The translations under genes were made by a program, and so were the position numbers. Below the pieces are notes generated by a model, which made no database searches, was not told the origin of the DNA, and was given only the letters and a program-made list of their open reading frames with translations. From Panagrolaimus kolymaensis (lineage: Eukaryota; Nematoda; Chromadorea; Rhabditida; Panagrolaimidae), in contig JAJQJQ010000009.1 of NCBI GenBank assembly GCA_028622995.1, forward strand, positions 6,572,001 through 6,636,000: a stretch of DNA of 64,000 nt. Reading direction: 5' to 3'. This document shows positions 35,697 through 49,275 of the stretch, piece after piece; position 1 is the stretch's first letter; each line of letters begins with the position of its first letter.

Positions 35697-36644
35697 AAAT
35701 AAATAAAAATTATTTGGCTAATAAAAAATATTGCCGCAATTCAAAAATTTTGAGTTCTAATGATCTAATGTTTTTTGAACATGAAACTTCGAGGTTTCAT
35801 ATCTCATCATTCGAGGCAGCGAGTTAAAAAAGCTATGCTGTTTCATCTTTAAAAAAATAAATAAAAATTATTTGGCTAATAAAAAATATTGCCGCAATTC
35901 AAAAATTTTGAGTTCTCATGATCTAATGTTTTTTGAACATGAAACTTCGAGGTTTCATATCTCATCATTCGAGGCAGCGAGTTAAAAAAGCTATGCTGTT
36001 TCATCTTTAAAAAAATAAATAAAAATTATTTGGCTAATAAAAAATATTGCCGCAATTCAAAAATTTTGAGTTCTCATGATCTAATGTTTTTTGAACATGA
36101 AACTTCGAGGTTTCATATCTCATCATTCGAGGCAGCGAGTTAAAAAAGCTATGCTGTTTCATCTTTAAAAAAATAAATAAAAATTATTTGGCTAATAAAA
36201 AATATTGCCGCAATTCAAAAATTTTGAGTTCTCATGATCTAATGTTTTTTGAACATGAAACTTCGAGGTTTCATATCTCATAATTCGAGGCAGCGAGTTA
36301 AAAAAGCTATGCTGTTTCATCTTTAAAAAAATAAATAAAAATTATTTGGCTAATAAAAAATATTGCCGCAATTCAAAAATTTTGAGTTCTCATGATCTAA
36401 TGTTTTTTGAACATGAAACTTCGAGGTTTCATATCTCATCATTCGAGGCAGCGAGTTAAAAAAGCTATGCTGTTTCATCTTTAAAAAAATAAATAAAAAT
36501 TATTTGGCTAATAAAAAATATTGCCGCAATTCAAAAATTTTGAGTTCTCATGATCTAATGTTTTTTGAACATGAAACTTCGAGGTTTCATATCTCATCAT
36601 TCGAGGCAGCGAGTTAAAAAAGCTATGCTGTTTCATCTTTAAAA
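35697..36644 (+). repeat. Run of six A units
   Basis: Six consecutive A units (948 bp) directly follow the pure B run; most carry ttctcatgatc, and one (about 36171-36328) has tcataattcg. The sharp switch from 15 B to 6 A marks a block boundary in the array. Confidence 0.75.
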
Positions 36645-39600
36645 AAATAAATGAAAATTATTGAGAAGATTAAAAAAACATCCGCAATTCAAAAATTTTG
36701 AGTTCTAATGATCTAATGTTTTTTGAACATGAAACTTCGAGGTTTCATATCTTATCATTCGAGGCAGCGAGTTAAAAAAGCTATGCTGTTTCATCTTTAA
36801 AAAAATAAATGAAAATTATTTGGCTAATAAAAAATATTGCCGCAATTCAAAAATTTTGAGTTCTCATGATCTAATGTTTTTTGAAAATAAAACTTCGAGG
36901 TTTCATATCTCATCATTCGAGGCAGCGAGTTAAAAAAGCTATGCTGTTTCATCTTTAAAAAAATAAATGAAAATTATTTGGCTAATAAAAAATATTGCCG
37001 CAATTCAAAAATTTTGAGTTCTCATGATCTAATGTTTTTTGAAAATAAAACTTCGAGGTTTCATATCTCATCATTCGAGGCAGCGAGTTAAAAAAGCTAT
37101 GCTGTTTCATCTTTAAAAAAATAAATGAAAATTATTGAGAAGATTAAAAAAATATCCGCAATTCAAAAATTTTGAGTTCTAATGATCTAATGTTTTTTGA
37201 ACATGAAACTTCGAGGTTTCATATCTTATCATTCGAGGCAGCGAGTTAAAAAAGCTATGCTGTTTCATCTTTAAAAAAATAAATGAAAATTATTTGGCTA
37301 ATAAAAAATATTGCCGCAATTCAAAAATTTTGAGTTCTAATGATCTAATGTTTTTTGAACATGAAACTTCGAGGTTTCATATCTCATCATTCGAGGCAGC
37401 GAGTTAAAAAAGCTATGCTGTTTCATCTTTAAAAAAATAAATGAAAATTATTGAGAAGATTAAAAAAATATCCGCAATTCAAAAATTTTGAGTTCTAATG
37501 ATCTAATGTTTTTTGAACATGAAACTTCGAGGTTTCATATCTTATCATTCGAGGCAGCGAGTTAAAAAAGCTATGCTGTTTCATCTTTAAAAAAATAAAT
37601 GAAAATTATTTGGCTAATAAAAAATATTGCCGCAATTCAAAAATTTTGAGTTCTCATGATCTAATGTTTTTTGAAAATAAAACTTCGAGGTTTCATATCT
37701 CATCATTCGAGGCAGCGAGTTAAAAAAGCTATGCTGTTTCATCTTTAAAAAAATAAATAAAAATTATTGAGAAGATTAAAAAAATATCCGCAATTCAAAA
37801 ATTTTGAGTTCTAATGATCTAATGTTTTTTGAACATGAAACTTCGAGGTTTCATATCTTATCATTCGAGGCAGCGAGTTAAAAAAGCTATGCTGTTTCAT
37901 CTTTAAAAAAATAAATGAAAATTATTTGGCTAATAAAAAATATTGGCGCAATTCAAAAATTTTGAGTTCTAATGATCTAATGTTTTTTGAACATGAAACT
38001 TCGAGGTTTCATATCTTATCATTCGAGGCAGCGAGTTAAAAAAGCTATGCTGTTTCATCTTTAAAAAAATAAATGAAAATTATTTGGCTAATAAAAAATA
38101 TTGGCGCAATTCAAAAATTTTGAGTTCTAATGATCTAATGTTTTTTGAACATGAAACTTCGATGTTTCATATCTTATCATTCGAGGCAGCGAGTTAAAAA
38201 AGCTATGCTGTTTCATCTTTAAAAAAATAAATGAAAATTATTTGGCTAATAAAAAATATTGGCGCAATTCAAAAATTTTGAGTTCTAATGATCTAATGTT
38301 TTTTGAACATGAAACTTCGAGGTTTCATATCTTATCATTCGAGGCAGCGAGTTAAAAAAGCTATGCTGTTTCATCTTTAAAAAAATAAATGAAAATTATT
38401 TGGCTAATAAAAAATATTGGCGCAATTCAAAAATTTTGAGTTCTAATGATCTAATGTTTTTTGAACATGAAACTTCGAGGTTTCATATCTCATCATTCGA
38501 GGCAGCGAGTTAAAAAAGCTATGCTGTTTCATCTTTAAAAAAATAAATGAAAATTATTTGGCTAATAAAAAATATTGTCGCAATTCAAAAATTTTGAGTT
38601 CTAATGATCTAATGTTTTTTGAACATGAAACTTCGAGGTTTCATATCTCATCATTCGAGGCAGCGAGTTAAAAAAGCTATGCTGTTTCATCTTTAAAAAA
38701 ATAAATGAAAATTATTTGGCTAATAAAAAATATTGCCGCAATTCAAAAATTTTGAGTTCTAATGATCTAATGTTTTTTGAAAATAAAACTTCGAGGTTTC
38801 ATATCTCATCATTCGAGGCAGCGAGTTAAAAAAGCTATGCTGTTTCATCTTTAAAAAAATAAATGAAAATTATTGAGAAGATTAAAAAAATATCCGCAAT
38901 TCAAAAATTTTGAGTTCTAATGATCTAATGTTTTTTGAACATGAAACTTCGAGGTTTCATATCTTATCATTCGAGGCAGCGAGTTAAAAAAGCTATGCTG
39001 TTTCATCTTTAAAAAAATAAATGAAAATTATTTGGCTAATAAAAAATATTGCCGCAATTCAAAAATTTTGAGTTCTCATGATCTAATGTTTTTTGAAAAT
39101 AAAACTTCGAGGTTTCATATCTCATCATTCGAGGCAGCGAGTTAAAAAAGCTATGCTGTTTCATCTTTAAAAAAATAAATAAAAATTATTGAGAAGATTA
39201 AAAAAATATCCGCAATTCAAAAATTTTGAGTTCTAATGATCTAATGTTTTTTGAACATGAAACTTCGAGGTTTCATATCTTATCATTCGAGGCAGCGAGT
39301 TAAAAAAGCTATGCTGTTTCATCTTTAAAAAAATAAATGAAAATTATTTGGCTAATAAAAAATATTGGCGCAATTCAAAAATTTTGAGTTCTAATGATCT
39401 AATGTTTTTTGAACATGAAACTTCGAGGTTTCATATCTCATCATTCGAGGCAGCGAGTTAAAAAAGCTATGCTGTTTCATCTTTAAAAAAATAAATGAAA
39501 ATTATTTGGCTAATAAAAAATATTGTCGCAATTCAAAAATTTTGAGTTCTAATGATCTAATGTTTTTTGAACATGAAACTTCGAGGTTTCATATCTCATC

Positions 39601-42480
39601 ATTCGAGGCAGCGAGTTAAAAAAGCTATGCTGTTTCATCTTTAAAAAAATAAATGAAAATTATTTGGCTAATAAAAAATATTGCCGCAATTCAAAAATTT
39701 TGAGTTCTAATGATCTAATGTTTTTTGAAAATAAAACTTCGAGGTTTCATATCTCATCATTCGAGGCAGCGAGTTAAAAAAGCTATGCTGTTTCATCTTT
39801 AAAAAAATAAATGAAAATTATTGAGAAGATTAAAAAAATATCCGCAATTCAAAAATTTTGAGTTCTAATGATCTAATGTTTTTTGAACATGAAACTTCGA
39901 GGTTTCATATCTTATCATTCGAGGCAGCGAGTTAAAAAAGCTATGCTGTTTCATCTTTAAAAAAATAAATGAAAATTATTTGGCTAATAAAAAATATTGG
40001 CGCAATTCAAAAATTTTGAGTTCTAATGATCTAATGTTTTTTGAACATGAAACTTCGAGGTTTCATATCTCATCATTCGAGGCAGCGAGTTAAAAAAGCT
40101 ATGCTGTTTCATCTTTAAAAAAATAAATGAAAATTATTTGGCTAATAAAAAATATTGTCGCAATTCAAAAATTTTGAGTTCTAATGATCTAATGTTTTTT
40201 GAACATGAAACTTCGAGGTTTCATATCTCATCATTCGAGGCAGCGAGTTAAAAAAGCTATGCTGTTTCATCTTTAAAAAAATAAATGAAAATTATTGAGA
40301 AGATTAAAAAAATATCCGCAATTCAAAAATTTTGAGTTCTAATGATCTAATGTTTTTTGAACATGAAACTTCGAGGTTTCATATCTCATCATTCGAGGCA
40401 GCGAGTTAAAAAAGCTATGCTGTTTCATCTTTAAAAAAATAAATGAAAATTATTTGGCTAATAAAAAATATTGCCGCAATTCAAAAATTTTGAGTTCTCA
40501 TGATCTAATGTTTTTTGAACATGAAACTTCGAGGTTTCATATCTTATCATTCGAGGCAGCGAGTTAAAAAAGCTATGCTGTTTCATCTTTAAAAAAATAA
40601 ATGAAAATTATTTGGCTAATAAAAAATATTGGCGCAATTCAAAAATTTTGAGTTCTAATGATCTAATGTTTTTTAACATGAAACTTCGAGGTTTCATATA
40701 TCATCATTCGAGGCAGCGAGTTAAAAAAGCTATGCTGTTTCATCTTTAAAAAAATAAATGAAAATTATTTGGCTAATAAAAAATATTGGCGCAATTCAAA
40801 AATTTTGAGTTCTAATGATCTAATGTTTTTTGAACATGAAACTTCGAGGTTTCATATCTCATCATTCGAGGCAGCGAGTTAAAAAAGCTATGCTGTTTCA
40901 TCTTTAAAAAAATAAATGAAAATTATTGAGAAGATTAAAATAATATCCGCAATTCAAAAATTTTGAGTTCTAATGATCTAATGTTTTTTGAACATGAAAC
41001 TTCGAGGTTTCATATCTTATCATTCGAGGCAGCGAGTTAAAAAAGCTATGCTGTTTCATCTTTAAAAAAATAAATGAAAATTATTTGGCTAATAAAAAAT
41101 ATTGGCGCAATTCAAAAATTTTGAGTTCTAATGATCTAATGTTTTTTGAACATGAAACTTCGAGGTTTCATATCTCATCATTCGAGGCAGCGAGTTAAAA
41201 AAGCTATGCTGTTTCATCTTTAAAAAAATAAATGAAAATTATTTGGCTAATAAAAAATATTGTCGCAATTCAAAAATTTTGAGTTCTAATGATCTAATGT
41301 TTTTTGAACATGAAACTTCGAGGTTTCATATCTCATCATTCGAGGCAGCGAGTTAAAAAAGCTATGCTGTTTCATCTTTAAAAAAATAAATGAAAATTAT
41401 TGAGAAGATTAAAAAAATATCCGCAATTCAAAAATTTTGAGTTCTAATGATCTAATGTTTTTTGAACATGAAACTTCGAGGTTTCATATCTCATCATTCG
41501 AGGCAGCGAGTTAAAAAAGCTATGCTGTTTCATCTTTAAAAAAATAAATGAAAATTATTGAGAAGATTAAAAAAATATCCGCAATTCAAAAATTTTGAGT
41601 TCTAATGATCTAATGTTTTTTGAACATGAAACTTCGAGGTTTCATATCTCATCATTCGAGGCAGCGAGTTAAAAAAGCTATGCTGTTTCATCTTTAAAAA
41701 AATAAATGAAAATTATTGAGAAGATTAAAAAAATATCCGCAATTCAAAAATTTTGAGTTCTAATGATCTAATGTTTTTTGAACATGAAACTTCGAGGTTT
41801 CATATCTCATCATTCGAGGCAGCGAGTTAAAAAAGCTATGCTGTTTCATCTTTAAAAAAATAAATAAAAATTATTTGGCTAATAAAAAATATTGCCGCAA
41901 TTCAAAAATTTTGAGTTCTCATGATCTAATGTTTTTTGAAAATAAAACTTCGAGGTTTCATATCTCATCATTCGAGGCAGCGAGTTAAAAAAGCTATGCT
42001 GTTTCATCTTTAAAAAAATAAATGAAAATTATTGAGAAGATTAAAAAAATATCCGCAATTCAAAAATTTTGAGTTCTAATGATCTAATGTTTTTTGAACA
42101 TGAAACTTCGAGGTTTCATATCTCATCATTCGAGGCAGCGAGTTAAAAAAGCTATGCTGTTTCATCTTTAAAAAAATAAATAAAAATTATTTGGCTAATA
42201 AAAAATATTGCCGCAATTCAAAAATTTTGAGTTCTAATGATCTAATGTTTTTTGAACATGAAACTTCGAGGTTTCATATCTCATCATTCGAGGCAGCGAG
42301 TTAAAAAAGCTATGCTGTTTCATCTTTAAAAAAATAAATAAAAATTATTGAGAAGATTAAAAAAATATCCGCAATTCAAAAATTTTGAGTTCTCATGATC
42401 TAATGTTTTTTGAACATGAAACTTCGAGGTTTCATATCTCATCATTCGAGGCAGCGAGTTAAAAAAGCTATGCTGTTTCA
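36645..42480 (+). repeat. Divergent sub-family zone (gaaaataaaac, atcttatc, ggcgc, gtcgc variants)
   Basis: Units here carry variants absent or very rare elsewhere: ttgaaaataaaacttcg (36883, 37041, 37673, 38779, 39095, 39727, 41938), atatcttatc in place of atatctcatc, and ttggcgc or ttgtcgc in place of ttgccgc. Many are A-type units with gaaaatt. Marker spacings are multiples of 158, except those spanning the 157-bp unit near 40675, which are one less. This zone has its own turnover history. Confidence 0.75.
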
Positions 42481-45400
42481 TCTTTAAAAAAATAAATGAA
42501 AATTATTTGGCTAATAAAAAATATTTCCGCAATTCAAAAATTTTGAGTTCTAAAGATCTAATGTTTTTTGAACATGAAAATTCGAGGTGTCATATCTCAT
42601 CATTCGAGGCAGCGTGTTAAAAAAGCTATGCTGTTTCATCTTTAAAAAAATAAATAAAAATTATTTGGCTAATAAAAAATATTGCCGCAATTCAAAAATT
42701 TTGAGTTCTAATGATCTAATGTTTTTTGAACATGAAACTTCGAGGTTTCATATCTCATCATTCGATGCAGCGAGTTAAAAAAGCTATGCTGTTTCATCTT
42801 TAAAAAAATAAATAAAAATTATTGAGAAGATTAAAAAAATATCCGCAATTCAAAAATTTTGAGTTCTCATGATCTAATGTTTTTTGAACATGAAACTTCG
42901 AGGTTTCATATCTCATCATTCGAGGCAGCGAGTTAAAAAAGCTATGCTGTTTCATCTTTAAAAAAATAAATGAAAATTATTTGGCTAATAAAAAATATTT
43001 CCGCAATTCAAAAATTTTGAGTTCTAATGATCTAATGTTTTTTGAACATGAAACTTCGAGGTTTCATATCTCATCATTCGAGGCAGCGAGTTAAAAAAGC
43101 TATGCTGTTTCATCTTTAAAAAAATAAATAAAAATTATTGAGAAGATTAAAAAAATATCCGCAATTCAAAAATTTTGAGTTCTCATGATCTAATGTTTTT
43201 TGAACAAGAAACTTCGAGGTTTCATATCTCATCATTCGAGGCAGCGTGTTAAAAAAGCTATGCTGTTTCATCTTTAAAAAAATAAATAAAAATTATTTGG
43301 CTAATAAAAAATATTGCCGCAATTCAAAAATTTTGAGTTCTAATGATCTAATGTTTTTTGAACAAGAAACTTCGAGGTTTCATATCTCATCATTCGAGGC
43401 AGCGTGTTAAAAAAGCTATGCTGTTTCATCTTTAAAAAAATAAATAAAAATTATTGAGAAGATTAAAAAAATATCCGCAATTCAAAAATTTTGAGTTCTA
43501 ATGATCTAATGTTTTTTGAACATGAAACTTCGAGGTTTCATATCTCATCATTCGAGGCAGCGAGTTAAAAAAGCTATGCTGTTTCATCTTTAAAAAAATA
43601 AATGAAAATTATTGAGAAGATTAAAAAAATATCCGCAATTCAAAAATTTTGAGTTCTAATGATCTAATGTTTTTTGAACATGAAACTTCGAGGTTTCATA
43701 TCTCATCATTCGAGGCAGCGAGTTAAAAAAGCTATGCTGTTTCATCTTTAAAAAAATAAATAAAAATTATTTGGCTAATAAAAAATATTGCCGCAATTCA
43801 AAAATTTTGAGTTCTAATGATCTAATGTTTTTTGAACATGAAACTTCGAGGTTTCATATCTCATCATTCGAGGCAGCGAGTTAAAAAAGCTATGCTGTTT
43901 CATCTTTAAAAAAATAAATAAAAATTATTGAGAAGATTAAAAAAATATCCGCAATTCAAAAATTTTGAGTTCTAATGATCTAATGTTTTTTGAACATGAA
44001 ACTTCGAGGTTTCATATCTCATCATTCGAGGCAGCGAGTTAAAAAAGCTATGCTGTTTCATCTTTAAAAAAATAAATAAAAATTATTTGGCTAATAAAAA
44101 ATATTGCCGCAATTCAAAAATTTTGAGTTCTAATGATCTAATGTTTTTTGAACATGAAACTTCGAGGTTTCATATCTCATCATTCGAGGCAGCGAGTTAA
44201 AAAAGCTATGCTGTTTCATCTTTAAAAAAATAAATAAAAATTATTGAGAAGATTAAAAAAATATCCGCAATTCAAAAATTTTGAGTTCTCATGATCTAAT
44301 GTTTTTTGAACATGAAACTTCGAGGTTTCATATCTCATCATTCGAGGCAGCGAGTTAAAAAAGCTATGCTGTTTCATCTTTAAAAAAATAAATGAAAATT
44401 ATTTGGCTAATAAAAAATATTTCCGCAATTCAAAAATTTTGAGTTCTAATGATCTAATGTTTTTTGAACATGAAACTTCGAGGTTTCATATCTCATCATT
44501 CGAGGCAGCGAGTTAAAAAAGCTATGCTGTTTCATCTTTAAAAAAATAAATAAAAATTATTTGGCTAATAAAAAATATTGCCGCAATTCAAAAATTTTGA
44601 GTTCTAATGATCTAATGTTTTTTGAACATGAAACTTCGAGGTTTCATATCTCATCATTCGAGGCAGCGAGTTAAAAAAGCTATGCTGTTTCATCTTTAAA
44701 AAAATAAATAAAAATTATTGAGAAGATTAAAAAAATATCCGCAATTCAAAAATTTTGAGTTCTCATGATCTAATGTTTTTTGAACATGAAACTTCGAGGT
44801 TTCATATCTCATCATTCGAGGCAGCGAGTTAAAAAAGCTATGCTGTTTCATCTTTAAAAAAATAAATGAAAATTATTTGGCTAATAAAAAATATTTCCGC
44901 AATTCAAAAATTTTGAGTTCTAAAGATCTAATGTTTTTTGAACATGAAACTTCGAGGTGTCATATCTCATCATTCGAGGCAGCGTGTTAAAAAAGCTATG
45001 CTGTTTCATCTTTAAAAAAATAAATGAAAATTATTGAGAAGATTAAAAAAATATCCGCAATTCAAAAATTTTGAGTTCTAATGATCTAATGTTTTTTGAA
45101 CATGAAACTTCGAGGTTTCATATCTCATCATTCGAGGCAGCGAGTTAAAAAAGCTATGCTGTTTCATCTTTAAAAAAATAAATAAAAATTATTTGGCTAA
45201 TAAAAAATATTGCCGCAATTCAAAAATTTTGAGTTCTAATGATCTAATGTTTTTTGAACATGAAACTTCGAGGTTTCATATCTCATCATTCGAGGCAGCG
45301 AGTTAAAAAAGCTATGCTGTTTCATCTTTAAAAAAATAAATGAAAATTATTTGGCTAATAAAAAATATTTCCGCAATTCAAAAATTTTGAGTTCTAATGA

Positions 45401-45641
45401 TCTAATGTTTTTTGAACATGAAACTTCGAGGTTTCATATCTCATCATTCGAGGCAGCGAGTTAAAAAAGCTATGCTGTTTCATCTTTAAAAAAATAAATG
45501 AAAATTATTTGGCTAATAAAAAATATTTCCGCAATTCAAAAATTTTGAGTTCTAATGATCTAATGTTTTTTGAACATGAAACTTCGAGGTTTCATATCTC
45601 ATCATTCGAGGCAGCGAGTTAAAAAAGCTATGCTGTTTCAT

Positions 45642-48011
45642 CTTTAAAAAAATAAATGAAAGTTATTGAGAAGATTAAAAAAATATCCGCAATTCAAAAA
45701 TTTTGAGTTCTCATGATCTAATGTTTTTTGAACATGAAACTTCGAGGTTTCATATCTCATCATTCGAGGCAGCGAGTTAAAAAAGCTATGCTGTTTCATC
45801 TTTAAAAAAATAAATCAAAATTATTGAGAAGATTAAAAAAATATCCGCAATTCAAAAATTTTGAGTTCTCATGATCTAATGTTTTTTGAACATGAAACTT
45901 CGAGGTGTCATATCTCATCATTCGAGGCAGCGAGTTAAAAAAGCTATGCTGTTTCATCTTTAAAAAAATAAATAAAAATTATTTGGCTAATAAAAAATAT
46001 TGCCGCAATTCAAAAATTTTGAGTTCTCATGATCTAATGTTTTTTGAACATGAAACTTCGAGGTTTCATATCTCATCATTCGAGGCAGCGAGTTAAAAAA
46101 GCTATGCTGTTTCATCTTTAAAAAAATAAATGAAAATTATTGAGAAGATTAAAAAAATATCCGCAATTCAAAAATTTTGAGTTCTCATGATCTAATGTTT
46201 TTTGAACATGAAACTTCGAGGTTTCATATCTCATCATTCGAGGCAGCGAGTTAAAAAAGCTATGCTGTTTCATCTTTAAAAAAATCAATGAAAGTTATTG
46301 AGAAGATTAAAAAAATATCCGCAATTCAAAAATTTTGAGTTCTAATGATCTAATGTTTTTTGAACATGAAACTTCGAGGTTTCATATCTCATCATTCGAG
46401 GCAGCGAGTTAAAAAAGCTATGCTGTTTCATCTTTAAAAAAATAAATAAAAATTATTTGGCTAATAAAAAATATTGCCGCAATTCAAAAATTTTGAGTTC
46501 TCATGATCTAATGTTTTTTGAACATGAAACTTCGAGGTTTCATATCTCATCATTCGAGGCAGCGAGTTAAAAAAGCTATGCTGTTTCATCTTTAAAAAAA
46601 TCAATGAAAGTTATTGAGAAGATTAAAAAAATATCCGCAATTCAAAAATTTTGAGTTCTAATGATCTAATGTTTTTTGAACATGAAACTTCGAGGTTTCA
46701 TATCTCATCATTCGAGGCAGCGAGTTAAAAAAGCTATGCTGTTTCATCTTTAAAAAAATAAATAAAAATTATTTGGCTAATAAAAAATATTGCCGCAATT
46801 CAAAAATTTTGAGTTCTCATGATCTAATGTTTTTTGAACATGAAACTTCGAGGTTTCATATCTCATCATTCGAGGCAGCGAGTTAAAAAAGCTATGCTGT
46901 TTCATCTTTAAAAAAATAAATAAAAATTATTTGGCTAATAAAAAATATTGCCGCAATTCAAAAATTTTGAGTTCTCATGATCTAATGTTTTTTGAACATG
47001 AAACTTCGAGGTTTCATATCTCATCATTCGAGGCAGCGAGTTAAAAAAGCTATGCTGTTTCATCTTTAAAAAAATAAATCAAAATTATTGAGAAGATTAA
47101 AAAAATATCCGCAATTCAAAAATTTTGAGTTCTAATGATCTAATGTTTTTTGAACATGAAACTTCGAGGTTTCATATCTCATCATTCGAGGCAGCGAGTT
47201 AAAAAAGCTATGCTGTTTCATCTTTAAAAAAATAAATAAAAATTATCTGGCTAATAAAAAATATTGCCGCAATTCAAAAATTTTGAGTTCTAATGATCTA
47301 ATGTTTTTTGAACATGAAACTTCGAGGTTTCATATCTCATCATTCGAGGCAGCGAGTTAAAAAAGCTATGCTGTTTCATCTTTAAAAAAATAAATAAAAA
47401 TTATTTGGCTAATAAAAAATATTGCCGCAATTCAAAAATTTTGAGTTCTCATGATCTAATGTTTTTTGAACATGAAACTTCGAGGTTTCATATCTCATCA
47501 TTCGAGGCAGCGAGTTAAAAAAGCTATGCTGTTTCATCTTTAAAAAAATAAATAAAAATTATTTGGCTAATAAAAAATATTGCCGCAATTCAAAAATTTT
47601 GAGTTCTCATGATCTAATGTTTTTTGAACATGAAACTTCGAGGTTTCATATCTCATCATTCGAGGCAGCGAGTTAAAAAAGCTATGCTGTTTCATCTTTA
47701 AAAAAATAAATAAAAATTATTTGGCTAATAAAAAATATTGCCGCAATTCAAAAATTTTGAGTTCTCATGATCTAATGTTTTTTGAACATGAAACTTCGAG
47801 GTTTCATATCTCATCATTCGAGGCAGCGAGTTAAAAAAGCTATGCTGTTTCATCTTTAAAAAAATAAATAAAAATTATTTGGCTAATAAAAAATATTGCC
47901 GCAATTCAAAAATTTTGAGTTCTCATGATCTAATGTTTTTTGAACATGAAACTTCGAGGTTTCATATCTCATCATTCGAGGCAGCGAGTTAAAAAAGCTA
48001 TGCTGTTTCAT
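45642..48011 (+). repeat. Large duplicated block, left copy (15 units)
   Basis: The block starts with a B unit and a B unit carrying aaatcaaaatt, then an A unit preceded by gaggtgtcat (45905). Later units carry aaaaatcaatgaaag (two units), aaatcaaaatt and ttatctggc (47247), and it ends in a run of A units. The same series recurs from 49276. Confidence 0.7.
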
Positions 48012-49275
48012 CTTTAAAAAAATAAATGAAAATTATTTGGCTAATAAAAAATATTTCCGCAATTCAAAAATTTTGAGTTCTAAAGATCTAATGTTTTTTG
48101 AACATGAAAATTCGAGGTGTCATATCTCATCATTCGAGGCAGCGTGTTAAAAAAGCTATGCTGTTTCATCTTTAAAAAAATAAATAAAAATTATTTGGCT
48201 AATAAAAAATATTGCCGCAATTCAAAAATTTTGAGTTCTAATGATCTAATGTTTTTTGAACATGAAACTTCGAGGTTTCATATCTCATCATTCGAGGCAG
48301 CGAGTTAAAAAAGCTATGCTGTTTCATCTTTAAAAAAATAAATGAAAATTATTTGGCTAATAAAAAATATTTCCGCAATTCAAAAATTTTGAGTTCTAAT
48401 GATCTAATGTTTTTTGAACATGAAACTTCGAGGTTTCATATCTCATCATTCGAGGCAGCGAGTTAAAAAAGCTATGCTGTTTCATCTTTAAAAAAATAAA
48501 TAAAAATTATTTGGCTAATAAAAAATATTGCCGCAATTCAAAAATTTTGAGTTCTCATGATCTAATGTTTTTTGAACATGAAACTTCGAGGTTTCATATC
48601 TCATCATTCGAGGCAGCGAGTTAAAAAAGCTATGCTGTTTCATCTTTAAAAAAATAAATAAAAATTATTTGGCTAATAAAAAATATTGCCGCAATTCAAA
48701 AATTTTGAGTTCTCATGATCTAATGTTTTTTGAACATGAAACTTCGAGGTTTCATATCTCATCATTCGAGGCAGCGAGTTAAAAAAGCTATGCTGTTTCA
48801 TCTTTAAAAAAATAAATGAAAATTATTTGGCTAATAAAAAATATTTCCGCAATTCAAAAATTTTGAGTTCTAAAGATCTAATGTTTTTTGAACATGAAAA
48901 TTCGAGGTGTCATATCTCATCATTCGAGGCAGCGTGTTAAAAAAGCTATGCTGTTTCATCTTTAAAAAAATAAATAAAAATTATTTGGCTAATAAAAAAT
49001 ATTGCCGCAATTCAAAAATTTTGAGTTCTAATGATCTAATGTTTTTTGAACATGAAACTTCGAGGTTTCATATCTCATCATTCGAGGCAGCGAGTTAAAA
49101 AAGCTATGCTGTTTCATCTTTAAAAAAATAAATGAAAATTATTTGGCTAATAAAAAATATTTCCGCAATTCAAAAATTTTGAGTTCTAATGATCTAATGT
49201 TTTTTGAACATGAAACTTCGAGGTTTCATATCTCATCATTCGAGGCAGCGAGTTAAAAAAGCTATGCTGTTTCAT
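48012..49275 (+). repeat. Five-unit tandem duplication with ttccgc / gtgtcat / gcgtgtt units
   Basis: A unit with atatttccgc, ctaaagatc, gaaaattcgaggtgtcat and gcgtgtt is followed by A, ttccgc-type, A and A units; the series restarts 790 bp (5 units) on, with gtgtcat at 48117 and 48907. A similar unit occurs at 42587. The second copy is cut short by the right copy of the large block. Confidence 0.75.
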
